Shown: piece by piece, positions 9,112 to 17,683 of the stretch
Layout: the number at the start of each line of letters is the position of its first letter
Position numbering within the stretch: position 1 is the stretch's first letter
Source: Ilyomonas sp965199845
Lineage (GTDB): Bacteria; Bacteroidota; Bacteroidia; Chitinophagales; Chitinophagaceae
Direction: 5' to 3'
Assembly: GCA_965199845.1 (NCBI GenBank)
Contig: CBDATZ010000033.1
Span: 1 to 64,000 of the forward strand
Length of the DNA stretch: 64,000 nt
Notes under the pieces: generated by a model
Told to the model about the DNA's origin: nothing
Database searches by the model: none
What the model saw: the letters and a program-made list of their open reading frames with translations, nothing else
Made by a program: the position numbers and the translations under genes

Positions 9112-10353
9112 TTGTTATTTGAACAATTAAATTTGATACAGCCCATATTAGAGGCGATCAAAACAAAGGGATATACCCAACCAACACCAATACAACAGCA
9201 AGCGATCCCCGTAGTATTAGAAGGCAGAGACCTTTTAGGTTGCGCCCAAACAGGTACAGGTAAAACGGCAGCGTTTGCCATACCAATCTTACAGATATTA
9301 CACAACAATAAAAAAGCAGGTCAAAATAGTGTTGGTGTAAAAGCATTGATATTAACACCAACACGCGAGCTCGCAATACAGATTGATGAAAGTTTTGCCG
9401 CTTATGGCAAGAATACAGGACTAAATCACCTGGTAGTATTTGGCGGCGTGCCGCAAGGATCACAGGTACAGGCGTTGCGCCGTGGTGTAGATATATTAAT
9501 TGCTACACCAGGCAGATTGCTGGACCTGGTAAATCAGCGGGTGTTGAACCTGCAAAACATTAGTCTGTTTGTACTTGATGAGGCTGACCGAATGCTGGAT
9601 ATGGGATTTGTGCAGGACGTAAGACGTGTGATTCAAAAGCTGCCGCAAAAAAGACAAACCTTATTTTTCTCAGCTACCATGCCGCCGGAAATTGAAGCTC
9701 TGGCAAACAACATATTATACGAGCCGGTAAGGGTGGAAGTAACGCCGGTATCGTCTACTTCGGAAAAAATAGAACAAGCCGTATATCATGTCGGAAAGGA
9801 AAACAAACGCGCCCTGCTGGTGCATTTGCTGAATGATAAAAGTATTAAAAACGCGCTTGTATTTACCCGCACAAAACATGGCGCCGATAAAATAGCGCGC
9901 TATCTAAATCAAAGCCGCATACAGGCAGAAGCGATTCATGGAGAGAAATCTCAGAATGCAAGACAACGTGCACTGGCACAGTTTAAGAACGGGCAATTGA
10001 GAGTGTTGGTAGCTACTGATATCGCAGCCAGAGGCATTGATGTAAGCGATCTATCGCACGTAATAAATTTTGAATTGCCGAATGTGCCGGAAACTTATGT
10101 GCACCGTATTGGCAGAACCGGCCGGGCAAGTGCAAGCGGCATTGCTTTATCCTTTTGCGATTTGGAAGAACGGAGTTACCTGAGAGACATCAGTAAACTT
10201 ACAAAACAAACCATACCGGTAATCAATGAACATCCGTATCCATTGCCTTTTCATCTTACAGAAATAAACGGCAAAACTGCACCAATGGCTGCACCAACTC
10301 GTAGTAGTAAAAAAGGACGTGGCTGGAGCCAGCCAAAGATGATGAGCCGCTGA
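9112..10353 (+). CDS. rhlE: DEAD-box ATP-dependent RNA helicase, RhlE type
   Basis: 413 residues beginning at a TTG codon; the N-terminus (MLFEQLNLIQPILEAI) aligns with the usual family start, and no ATG is available. Motifs run in order: Q motif (TPIQQQAI), Walker A (AQTGTGKT, ~45-52), PTRELA, TPGRLLD, DEAD box as DEAD at 156-159, SAT (FFSATMP), then helicase C motifs (VFTRTKHGADKIARYL, ATDIAARGIDV, HRIGRTGRA). A short basic C-tail follows. RhlE-type helicases remodel RNA in ribosome assembly and mRNA decay and often help at low temperature. Transcription probably stops at the hairpin just downstream. Confidence 0.93.
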   Translation: MLFEQLNLIQPILEAIKTKGYTQPTPIQQQAIPVVLEGRDLLGCAQTGTGKTAAFAIPILQILHNNKKAGQNSVGVKALILTPTRELAIQIDESFAAYGKNTGLNHLVVFGGVPQGSQVQALRRGVDILIATPGRLLDLVNQRVLNLQNISLFVLDEADRMLDMGFVQDVRRVIQKLPQKRQTLFFSATMPPEIEALANNILYEPVRVEVTPVSSTSEKIEQAVYHVGKENKRALLVHLLNDKSIKNALVFTRTKHGADKIARYLNQSRIQAEAIHGEKSQNARQRALAQFKNGQLRVLVATDIAARGIDVSDLSHVINFELPNVPETYVHRIGRTGRASASGIALSFCDLEERSYLRDISKLTKQTIPVINEHPYPLPFHLTEINGKTAPMAAPTRSSKKGRGWSQPKMMSR

Positions 10354-10386
10354 TAAATATCACAATAACATTTTTGATTTGAAGTA

Positions 10387-10412
10387 AAAAGCTGCTTATG
10401 GCAGCTTTTTTT
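10387..10412 (+). terminator. Rho-independent terminator after rhlE
   Basis: AAAGCTGC, a short TTATG loop and GCAGCTTT form a compact stem followed by a T-run. It begins 33 bases after the helicase stop. Confidence 0.8.
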
Positions 10413-10570
10413 ATGGATATATATTTTTTTATCCGTAAAACAATATCGCGTTGTTTGCTTATCGTTATTACCTGTTGCAAACATGATTCGTAAAAAATAA
10501 TCTCTTATCTTACATCTAAATCAACTGCCTGCAATTTCCGGTTCACATAACGATTGACCAGACAAGCATT

Positions 10571-11317
10571 TTGCTGCACAGCATCATGGAGCCGCTTGCT
10601 TTTTTTGTTGGCTTCCGGTATTTTATGTTTCTGCGCGGGAGAGAAGGCGATGTCATTGATTCACCTAACCGGATATGGATTTTTATCGGTGCCATCTTCG
10701 GTGCTTTCATTGGCAGCCGTTTGATTGGCGGACTTGAAAATCCTCAACAAATAAAGCTGGCAAGCAATGTCTGGTGGTATTTTTATCAAAACAAAACTGT
10801 GTTAGGTGGTTTTCTCGGCGGCTTGCTGGGTGTTGAACTGGTAAAGAAAATGATTGGTGAAAAAACGGCCTCCGGCGATTTGTTTACGTACCCGATGATA
10901 CTTGCGCTTATCATCGGTCGCATCGGTTGCTTTAGCATGGGCGTGTACGAAGAAACGTATGGTTTACCAACCACTTTGCCGTGGGGAATGTACCTTGGCG
11001 ACAGTAAATTAAGACAGCCGGTTTGTTTGTATGAAATCTTATTTTTGATTCTTCTGTGGATTGGTTTGGTTCAGCTTGAAAAAAGATACAAGTTTCAGAA
11101 TGGGGCGCGGTTTAAATTGTTTATGATTGCATATTGTTTGTTTCGTTTTCTGCTCGATTTTATAAAGCCACATTATACATTCGGCATTGGTTTATCAACC
11201 ATACAAATCACGGCGTTATCGGGTTTGATTTATTATTATGAATACATCATTCATCCAAATAAACTGATTGAAAATAAAAGACGATTTGTTATAAAGCCAA
11301 TGGAGGAATTTACTTAA
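10571..11317 (+). CDS. Divergent Lgt-like (prolipoprotein diacylglyceryl transferase family) membrane protein
   Basis: A multi-pass membrane protein, ~248 residues from TTG 10571. The Lgt signature region is recognisable but altered: GRIGCFSMGVYEETYGLPTT (R117 kept, Cys120 where Lgt has Asn) and RQPVCLYE in place of RHPSQLYE. The essential catalytic His of E. coli Lgt, just before GGLLGV, is Leu82 here. Reading upstream in frame, family-like sequence (QFPVHITIDQTSILLHSI) continues to a CTG at 10529, right after a stop. The likely true start is therefore CTG 10529 or a missed start; ATG 10586 would cut into the first helix. The radical SAM gene starts 50 bp downstream, suggesting a shared membrane-lipid role rather than ordinary lipoprotein maturation. 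That role is inference. Confidence 0.8.
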   Translation: MLHSIMEPLAFFVGFRYFMFLRGREGDVIDSPNRIWIFIGAIFGAFIGSRLIGGLENPQQIKLASNVWWYFYQNKTVLGGFLGGLLGVELVKKMIGEKTASGDLFTYPMILALIIGRIGCFSMGVYEETYGLPTTLPWGMYLGDSKLRQPVCLYEILFLILLWIGLVQLEKRYKFQNGARFKLFMIAYCLFRFLLDFIKPHYTFGIGLSTIQITALSGLIYYYEYIIHPNKLIENKRRFVIKPMEEFT

Positions 11318-11367
11318 AACAATTACAATACGATTTCAAGCTTTCTTCAAAACAAAATTTACCGGCT

Positions 11368-12777
11368 ATGCCTGAACGTCCTTATACTTACTACGATTTT
11401 ACGTTGAGTCTTTGTCCCGTTTGTCTGCAAAGAGTAGATGCAAAAATTGTGTTTGAAAACAACCTTGTGTTTATGCTGAAAAGCTGCCCTGAACATGGTT
11501 TTCAAAAAGTGTTGATTGCAACAGATGTTGAGTATTATAAAAATATACGCAACTACAACAAGCCAAGCGAGATGCCGCTGAAATTCAATACCAGCACGCA
11601 TTATGGCTGTCCGTACGATTGTGGTTTGTGCGCCGATCATGAACAGCACAGTTGCTTAACGGTTATTGAAATAACGGATCGTTGTAATCTCACTTGTCCC
11701 ACGTGTTATGCTATGAGTTCGCCGCATTACGGAAGGCACAGAACAGTGGAAGAAGTGGAACGAATGCTTGATATTGTTGTGGCAAATGAAGGCACACCCG
11801 ATGTCGTGCAAATCAGTGGTGGCGAGCCAACCGTTCATCCGCAGTTTTTTGAGATATTGGATATTGCCAAAACAAAACCGATCCGGCACATTATGGTTAA
11901 TACCAATGGCATACGGATAGCAAAAGACAAAGCTTTTGTGCAACATCTTGCGTCTTACATGCCGGACTTTGAAATCTATCTGCAATTCGATTCGTTTAAG
12001 CCGGAAGCATTAGAAATTTTGCGTGGACAAGACTTAACTGATGTTCGTATGAAGGCATTAGAACATCTGAATGAATTTAATGTTTCTACTACGTTGGTTG
12101 TTACACTTCAGAAAGGTTTAAATGATGATGAAATTGGTAAAATCATTGACTTTGCTTTGAAGCAACGTTGTGTTCGCGGCGTTACATTGCAGCCAACACA
12201 AATTGCCGGCAGGTTAGAGAATTTCGATCCGTCAAAAGACAGAATTACTTTGACGGATGTCCGACAAAAAATTTTAGAACAAACAACTGTTTTTCAGCCA
12301 AACGATTTAATTCCGGTTCCCTGCAATCCCGACGCTTTAGTAATGGGTTATGCGCTGAAACTTGCCGGCCAGGTTTTTCCAATGACGCGTTATGTTGACC
12401 CGGCGGATTTACTGAACAACAGCAAAAATACCATTGTATATGAACAGGATGAACAGCTTCATGCGCAGATGCTGAAGATATTCAGTACCGGAATTTCTGT
12501 TGACAGAGTGGAAAATAATTTCAAAGAATTATTATGTTGTTTGCCGCAAATACACGCGCCGGGATTGGATTACAATAATCTGTTTCGTATTATTATTATG
12601 CGGTTTATAGATGCGTGGGATTTTGATGTTCGCGCTATCAAAAAAAGCTGTGTTCATATTGTTCATAAAGATGGTCGTATTATTCCGTTTGAAACGATGA
12701 ACTTATTTTACCGGGATGAAAAAGAAGAAATTGTAAAACGTTTTCAGAAAGAAAAAGTATCAACTTCAATTCTTTAA
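11368..12777 (+). CDS. Radical SAM protein resembling tetraether-lipid synthase (Tes/COG1964 family)
   Basis: 469 residues. The radical SAM CX3CX2C motif is C106-C110-C113 (RCNLTCPTC), followed by SGGEPT for SAM binding. An N-terminal zinc/iron-ribbon-like set (C16, C19, C40 in CPEHG) and a second cluster (C81, C85, C88, H91, C96 in GCPYDCGLCADH) precede it. The C-terminus holds KKSCVH...DGRIIPF..MNLFYRD. This order is characteristic of COG1964, the family of the archaeal tetraether synthase Tes, which joins lipid tails through C-C bonds between unactivated carbons. Bacterial relatives have been proposed to act on membrane-lipid tails, but this protein's substrate is not known. Linkage to an Lgt-like protein and two small membrane proteins fits a membrane substrate. 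Confidence 0.85.
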   Translation: MPERPYTYYDFTLSLCPVCLQRVDAKIVFENNLVFMLKSCPEHGFQKVLIATDVEYYKNIRNYNKPSEMPLKFNTSTHYGCPYDCGLCADHEQHSCLTVIEITDRCNLTCPTCYAMSSPHYGRHRTVEEVERMLDIVVANEGTPDVVQISGGEPTVHPQFFEILDIAKTKPIRHIMVNTNGIRIAKDKAFVQHLASYMPDFEIYLQFDSFKPEALEILRGQDLTDVRMKALEHLNEFNVSTTLVVTLQKGLNDDEIGKIIDFALKQRCVRGVTLQPTQIAGRLENFDPSKDRITLTDVRQKILEQTTVFQPNDLIPVPCNPDALVMGYALKLAGQVFPMTRYVDPADLLNNSKNTIVYEQDEQLHAQMLKIFSTGISVDRVENNFKELLCCLPQIHAPGLDYNNLFRIIIMRFIDAWDFDVRAIKKSCVHIVHKDGRIIPFETMNLFYRDEKEEIVKRFQKEKVSTSIL

Positions 12778-12786
12778 TTTAAAAAA

Positions 12787-13065
12787 ATGAAACTCATTTA
12801 TAAAATTCTGATTGCAAATATTATTATTGCTGTTGTCATCACCACAATTGCATTGTTGTTAACCGGCAGCGGCTACAGCAGTGGCGACGATACGGCGGTT
12901 GCTTTTGGCATTGTTTGTCTGGGCATCGGCATTCTCAATCTTTTTGTTGGGTTTATATTATTGTTTACCCAATTAAAAGCGTGGGGTTCGGGCATGTTAT
13001 TAAGCAGCGCCGTTTTATTATTGTTAAGTGGAATTTCGTGCAGCCAGGGTTTCAATTTGCATTAA
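12787..13065 (+). CDS. Small three-helix membrane protein
   Basis: 92 residues. A hydrophobic N-terminal helix (YKILIANIIIAVVITTIALLL) is followed by a short polar glycine/serine-rich loop and two more hydrophobic helices. I do not recognise the family. It begins 9 bp after the radical SAM stop, so it is almost certainly co-transcribed with it and may be a partner of the Lgt-like/radical SAM pair. Confidence 0.75.
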   Translation: MKLIYKILIANIIIAVVITTIALLLTGSGYSSGDDTAVAFGIVCLGIGILNLFVGFILLFTQLKAWGSGMLLSSAVLLLLSGISCSQGFNLH

Positions 13066-13142
13066 ACCGATTTGTTCATATCAAAACATCTCAAAAAAAA
13101 ATTTTGAAAACAAGATAAAATTATAATATTGCAAAACGAATT

Positions 13143-13703
13143 GTGAAAAGGATAGCTGCTATATTATTACTTCTCATCTTCCTGTTCAACCTGGTGGGTT
13201 ACAGAATGTGGTTCAATTATGCGCAGCAACAATCCGATATTCAGTTAGAAGCTTCTCTCGATAACAATCAATACAATTACACCGAATTAATCACCATCAA
13301 AGTTCCGCTTTCCATGCCTTATCAAACGGTACAGTCTGATTGGGATCGTGTAAATGGCGAGATTAAAGTTGATGGCAAAATTTACAAGTATGTAAAGCGC
13401 AAAATTGTAGATGGCGAAATGGTTTTACTGTGTTTGCCCGACCATAATAAAATGCGCATCCAGTCGGCAAAAGATGATTTTTTTAAGACGACAAATGATA
13501 TTGCGCAAGACAATTCTTCAAAAAAGTCTGACAACGCAAAAACCAATGTTTCCAAGAATTTGGTGAGCGATTACGAGCAGCCGATTACTTCTCATTCCCT
13601 GGCACAAATGGGTGTTATAATAATACACAGCGCTTTATTGCGAAGCGATAAACTTCTTTCTTCTCCTCATACACCACCGGTGCAGCCACCAGATGCTATC
13701 TAA
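13143..13703 (+). CDS. Single-pass membrane-anchored or secreted protein of unknown function
   Basis: 186 residues from a GTG start. The N-terminal helix (RIAAILLLLIFLFNLVGYRMW) is followed by a polar periplasmic region of about 100 residues, a lysine/asparagine-rich linker and a proline-rich tail (HTPPVQPPDAI). Similar small proteins occur near outer-membrane receptor genes in Bacteroidota, but I cannot assign a function. It follows the three-helix protein by 77 bp and could belong to either the preceding radical SAM operon or an independent unit. Confidence 0.7.
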   Translation: MKRIAAILLLLIFLFNLVGYRMWFNYAQQQSDIQLEASLDNNQYNYTELITIKVPLSMPYQTVQSDWDRVNGEIKVDGKIYKYVKRKIVDGEMVLLCLPDHNKMRIQSAKDDFFKTTNDIAQDNSSKKSDNAKTNVSKNLVSDYEQPITSHSLAQMGVIIIHSALLRSDKLLSSPHTPPVQPPDAI

Positions 13704-13830
13704 GCATTGAGCAATTTATTTGCTGTAATGTATGTACATAAATTTATGTGACTGCATTATTACTATCGTGGCTTTCTGTTATCATTCGATAATAAATTAT
13801 TCCAAACAGGATTTCAGTAAACTACATTAA

Positions 13831-13999
13831 GACTTTTCTAAGTCCGAAGTATTTTGACAAGCAGATTTCCCTTCGTGTGTAATACTGATGTATCTGGAAG
13901 AATAATAAGTTATTAGATGGATAAAGCATATCAAATAAAAGCAGCATCAGGACTTTTTTAAGTCTGAAGTGGTTTTTGACAAGCAGATTTACCTTCGTG
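13831..13999 (+). promoter_or_regulatory. Duplicated operator/promoter-like module before the vanadium-peroxidase cluster
   Basis: Two imperfect copies, 13831-13877 and 13951-13999, lie 120 bp apart. Each begins with an inverted repeat GACTT-N4-AAGTC, continues with (C/T)GAAGT, and ends with TTTTGACAAGCAGATTT(A/C)CCTTCGTG. The second copy has a near-consensus Bacteroidota -7 element (TACCTTCG, 13990-13997); the first is weaker (TCCCTTCG). I infer two copies of a regulated promoter. The cognate regulator is not identifiable. Confidence 0.55.
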
Positions 14000-14160
14000 C
14001 GCTTTACAATTGATTGTATAAATAATACACTTACAATCGTTCAAAACGTTGAGCAAAGTGTAACAACAAAAGCTAAATAGTAATAATGCAGTTCGTAACC
14101 CAAATATTTCATTTATTACGTCGTTATCAGCAACCAAACAAAACTTTTCGGGTTTATAGT

Positions 14161-15531
14161 ATGAAACAAGCTTTCTTTTTTCTTTTCGTGATTCTTGGTT
14201 TTAGTGCGTGCAAAAACAGTGGCGAGTATAAAAAAGTAATGCACAATCCGTTGCTGTATTCACAAACGGTTCACGAACTGAACAATATTGTAATGGGAAA
14301 CAATTTTACACCTGTCGTAGCGTCCCGCAATTACACATACGCCAATATTGCTGCGTATGAAGTTGTAGCTGCCGGCGACCCAAAACACTACACTTCTTTG
14401 GGCGGACAATTACATGGATTACAAGCATTACCAAAGCCTCAGAACAGCGACAAAATAGACTATCCGTTTGCCGCTTTATTAGCGTATTGTAAAGTAGGAA
14501 ATGCGGTTACATTTCCCGAAGGAAGTATGGATGAATACATTGCCGGTTTACATAAGAAAGCCGAAGATGCCGATATGCCGTCTGATGTGTTTGATGCCAG
14601 CGTTGCGTTTGGTGATACGATTGCCAGCGCCGTTTTAAAATGGGCAAAAGGCGATAACTATTTGCAAACTCGTAGCGCCAGCAAATTTACTGTAACACAG
14701 GAAGAAGGTCGCTGGGTGCCAACGCCGCCCATGTATGCGCAAGCCGTTGAGCCGCACTGGCGGGAAATACGCCCGATGGTAATGGACAGCGCTGCTCAAT
14801 TTCGGGTTCCGGCGCCGTTACAGTATAATATAACTGATAAAAACAGCGATTACTATAAGCAGGTAATGCTGATAAAAAATGCGGTTGATAGCTTAACACC
14901 TGAACAGGAACACATCGCAAATTTTTGGGATGATAACCCGTTCAAATTAAATGTAAACGGACATGTTATGTTCGGTACCAAAAAGTTTTCGCCAACCGGT
15001 CATTGGATGAGTATTGTTGGCATTGCATCAGAGAAAGCAAAAGCCGATTTTGATAAAACGGTGTATGCTTATACAAAGACTTCCATCGCTATGTTTGAAG
15101 CTTTTATCGAATGCTGGGATGCAAAGTACACGTACAATACAATACGCCCGGAAAGCGTAATTAATAAATACATCGATCCTAACTGGAGACCACTTTTACA
15201 AACGCCTGCTTTTCCTGAATACACCTGCGGACATTCTACCATTTCTTCTGCGGCTGCAGAAGCCTTAACCAGCGTGTACGGCGATAATTTTAAATATAAA
15301 GACACAACTGAATTAGAATTCGGAATTGACAGCCGGTCTTTTCCTTCTTTTCGCGCAGCGGCAATAGAAAATAACTGGGCGCGTTTTTATGGCGGCATTC
15401 ATTATCACAGTTCCTGCATTAAGGCTACCAAATATGGTCGCAAAGTGGGCGATTTTGTTGCCAATACATTGCACATGAAAAAGGATGAAGATGCCATAGC
15501 TCCGGCTACTGATACCACTCATTACTATTAA
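14161..15531 (+). CDS. Vanadium-dependent haloperoxidase/PAP2-superfamily lipoprotein 1
   Basis: 456 residues from ATG 14161. This start gives a clean lipoprotein signal (FFLFVILGFSAC); an upstream in-frame ATG at 14086 would bury it. The PAP2/vanadium haloperoxidase core is visible: K322-X6-R329-P330, the CGHST box with His358, and R408-X5-His414 in ARFYGGIHYHSS. The usual Asp four residues after the vanadate-ligating His is Ser418 here. Family members bind vanadate to oxidise halides, or hydrolyse phosphate esters as acid phosphatases; sequence alone does not decide. It is followed after 37 bp by an outer-membrane barrel gene and lies in a set with a second paralogue. Confidence 0.88.
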   Translation: MKQAFFFLFVILGFSACKNSGEYKKVMHNPLLYSQTVHELNNIVMGNNFTPVVASRNYTYANIAAYEVVAAGDPKHYTSLGGQLHGLQALPKPQNSDKIDYPFAALLAYCKVGNAVTFPEGSMDEYIAGLHKKAEDADMPSDVFDASVAFGDTIASAVLKWAKGDNYLQTRSASKFTVTQEEGRWVPTPPMYAQAVEPHWREIRPMVMDSAAQFRVPAPLQYNITDKNSDYYKQVMLIKNAVDSLTPEQEHIANFWDDNPFKLNVNGHVMFGTKKFSPTGHWMSIVGIASEKAKADFDKTVYAYTKTSIAMFEAFIECWDAKYTYNTIRPESVINKYIDPNWRPLLQTPAFPEYTCGHSTISSAAAEALTSVYGDNFKYKDTTELEFGIDSRSFPSFRAAAIENNWARFYGGIHYHSSCIKATKYGRKVGDFVANTLHMKKDEDAIAPATDTTHYY

Positions 15532-15568
15532 AATTTTAAACAAAAAATCATTTAATTTTTAACTGTTT

Positions 15569-16690
15569 ATGAAAACGATTTTTACAATTTTATCAATTGC
15601 TATAATAAGTATTTCTCAAACTTATAAAGTAGCGGCGCAAGGTTGCGTTGCCATTCGCAGTACCGGAAATATGTGTATGATGGCGCATCCCGACAGCACA
15701 AATCACCTTGCCAATAAATGGGTGTTGGCAACCAACTTTCGTTATTTTAAATCGTTTCGTCATTTTTCCGGAACCGAAGAAAATAAAGCCAGGTTGCAAC
15801 AAGGCACAGAAGTAATTAATCATACCGGAACGATGGATATTAATCTCACCCGTATATTAAATGACCGCTGGTCTTTAATGGTTGATTTGCCTGTCATTTC
15901 CAACTCTCGTTCTTCTTTGTATGAACATGGTTTAATAAACGGTGTAAACAATTTCAACCAGCGTCATACCATGCATTCATTTGGTGTTGGTGATATGCGT
16001 TTGGCTGCGTATTACTGGCTCTTAGATCCTACCAAAAATAAACATGGTAATATCCAGGTTGGTTTAGGAATTAAATTGCCAACCGGCGATTACAATTATG
16101 AAGATTACTGGTATAATGTAGGACCAAACGGAACAAAGGAATTGCGCCCGGTTGACCCAAGCATTCAGCTTGGCGATGGCGGCACCGGCTTTACAGCCGA
16201 AGTAAATGCTTTCTATAACTTCATACCTAATTTCGGCGTGTATGGAAACTTCTATTATCTCAGCAATCCGCGCGAGCAAAATGGTACACGCACGTACCGC
16301 GAAACATTATCACCAACCTTAGCTAACGAAGCTATTACGAGCGTGCCCGATCAATATATGTTGCGTGGTGGTTTTAGTTATGCTTTTGGTGGCGCGGTAA
16401 AAGGTTTGTCTGTGGCTGCCGGCGCCCGTTTAGAGTGCGTTCCTGTTCATGATTTGATTGGCGGCAGCGGCGATTTTCGTCGTCCGGGTTATGTGTGGAG
16501 CGTAGAACCAACCATCAATTATTCGGCAAAGAAATTCAGTGCTTTTGCCAGCGTTCCCGTAGCCTTAGTACGCAATAGAACGCAAAGTGTTACCGATAAA
16601 GAAAATTCAGTTACTTACCAGAAACATGTGCAGGGCGATGCCGCTTTTGCTGACTATGCCATCAGCGCCGGTGTTGCTTTTAAATTTTAA
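15569..16690 (+). CDS. Outer-membrane beta-barrel protein 1 (transporter-like)
   Basis: 373 residues with a signal peptide ending KVAAQG. Alternating hydrophobic strands are typical of Bacteroidota barrels (MDINLTRILNDRWSLMVDLPVI, FGVYGNFYYLSNP). A C-terminal strand ends in phenylalanine (AISAGVAFKF), the outer-membrane insertion signature. The mature N-terminus is cysteine-containing (GCVAIRSTGNMCMM), which is unusual for a barrel. Specific function unknown. It lies between two vanadium-peroxidase-like genes and 24 bp before a second barrel gene. Confidence 0.8.
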   Translation: MKTIFTILSIAIISISQTYKVAAQGCVAIRSTGNMCMMAHPDSTNHLANKWVLATNFRYFKSFRHFSGTEENKARLQQGTEVINHTGTMDINLTRILNDRWSLMVDLPVISNSRSSLYEHGLINGVNNFNQRHTMHSFGVGDMRLAAYYWLLDPTKNKHGNIQVGLGIKLPTGDYNYEDYWYNVGPNGTKELRPVDPSIQLGDGGTGFTAEVNAFYNFIPNFGVYGNFYYLSNPREQNGTRTYRETLSPTLANEAITSVPDQYMLRGGFSYAFGGAVKGLSVAAGARLECVPVHDLIGGSGDFRRPGYVWSVEPTINYSAKKFSAFASVPVALVRNRTQSVTDKENSVTYQKHVQGDAAFADYAISAGVAFKF

Positions 16691-16714
16691 TTTTTATCCT
16701 ACAAACTACTGCTT

Positions 16715-17647
16715 ATGATAACGCGTATCATCACGTTTACTTTTTTTGTTTTGCTGGCTGCCATTGCGCAGGCGCAAACCGACCACGATGCCATTATGAT
16801 GAATAAAAAACAATGGTGTAATGGTATCAGTTACGAACATTTGCAATGGAAAAATTATTGGGAAGGAACTTTAAAAAGAGACAATGAAAACATTGGAACT
16901 TTAACTTCTCAATCTGCTATGTTCATGACCAATTACGGTATTACAAACAACCTGAATGTAATGGCTGGTTTACCTTATGTCTGGAATCATGTTTCGGGCG
17001 GAACATTGCACCAAATGGATGGTGTACAAGATGCAAGCCTGGCTGTAAAATGGAGACCGGTTTCTGTAAAATGGAAAGCCTCAAAGCTGTCTTTATTCGC
17101 CATCGGCAGCGTAAGCACGCCGCTAAATAATTATGTGGTTGATTTTCTTCCGTTGGCAATTGGCTTAGGTTCTACAAATGCTACCGGCAGAGCCATGGCA
17201 GATTTTCAGTCGGGTAAATTTTTCGTAACGGCTTCTGCTGCTTATACATTGCGCAGCAATACCAAAATAGACAGAACTTCTTATTATACTGACCATGAAA
17301 TTTATTCGAACAAAGCGGCTATGCCCAATACAAATAATGTAATGATCAGTGCCGGATTGCGTAGTAAATATTTAATTGCCGAAGCGATGATAAGCAAAAC
17401 AACAACGTTAGGTGGTTTTGATATTCGTCGCAACGATATGCCTTTTGCCAGTAATCGTATGAATATGACAGCCATTGGCGCTCATATAAAATACACGTTG
17501 CCTTTTTATACGCACATCGAAATAACGGCCGATGGCAGCCAGGTAATAAAAGGCAGAAACGTTGGTCAGGCAACAAACTTTGGCGCAGGCGTTTATTATC
17601 TTTTCAATTTCGGAAAGAAAAAAAATCAACCAGCTACACATTCATAA
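16715..17647 (+). CDS. Outer-membrane beta-barrel protein 2 (transporter-like)
   Basis: 310 residues with signal peptide (FTFFVLLAAIAQAQ). The pattern of amphipathic strands resembles the preceding barrel (for example NNLNVMAGLPYVWN against RWSLMVDLPVIS), and the last strand is GAGVYYLFNFGKKK. The two barrels could form separate pores or scaffolds for the flanking lipoprotein enzymes; that is inference. The next gene follows after 36 bp. Confidence 0.78.
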   Translation: MITRIITFTFFVLLAAIAQAQTDHDAIMMNKKQWCNGISYEHLQWKNYWEGTLKRDNENIGTLTSQSAMFMTNYGITNNLNVMAGLPYVWNHVSGGTLHQMDGVQDASLAVKWRPVSVKWKASKLSLFAIGSVSTPLNNYVVDFLPLAIGLGSTNATGRAMADFQSGKFFVTASAAYTLRSNTKIDRTSYYTDHEIYSNKAAMPNTNNVMISAGLRSKYLIAEAMISKTTTLGGFDIRRNDMPFASNRMNMTAIGAHIKYTLPFYTHIEITADGSQVIKGRNVGQATNFGAGVYYLFNFGKKKNQPATHS

Positions 17648-17683
17648 TATCAAAACTTACTGTTCACAATTCACATTATTGTT

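Noticed and set aside
8922..9122. 66-codon plus-strand ORF before the helicase
   Set aside because: It overlaps the structured helicase leader and helicase start, and beyond a hydrophobic stretch shows no domain. Treated as non-coding leader.
10571..11317. Canonical Lgt for lipoprotein maturation
   Set aside because: The essential His and the signature Asn are replaced, and the gene is paired with a radical SAM gene. A standard lgt is probably elsewhere.
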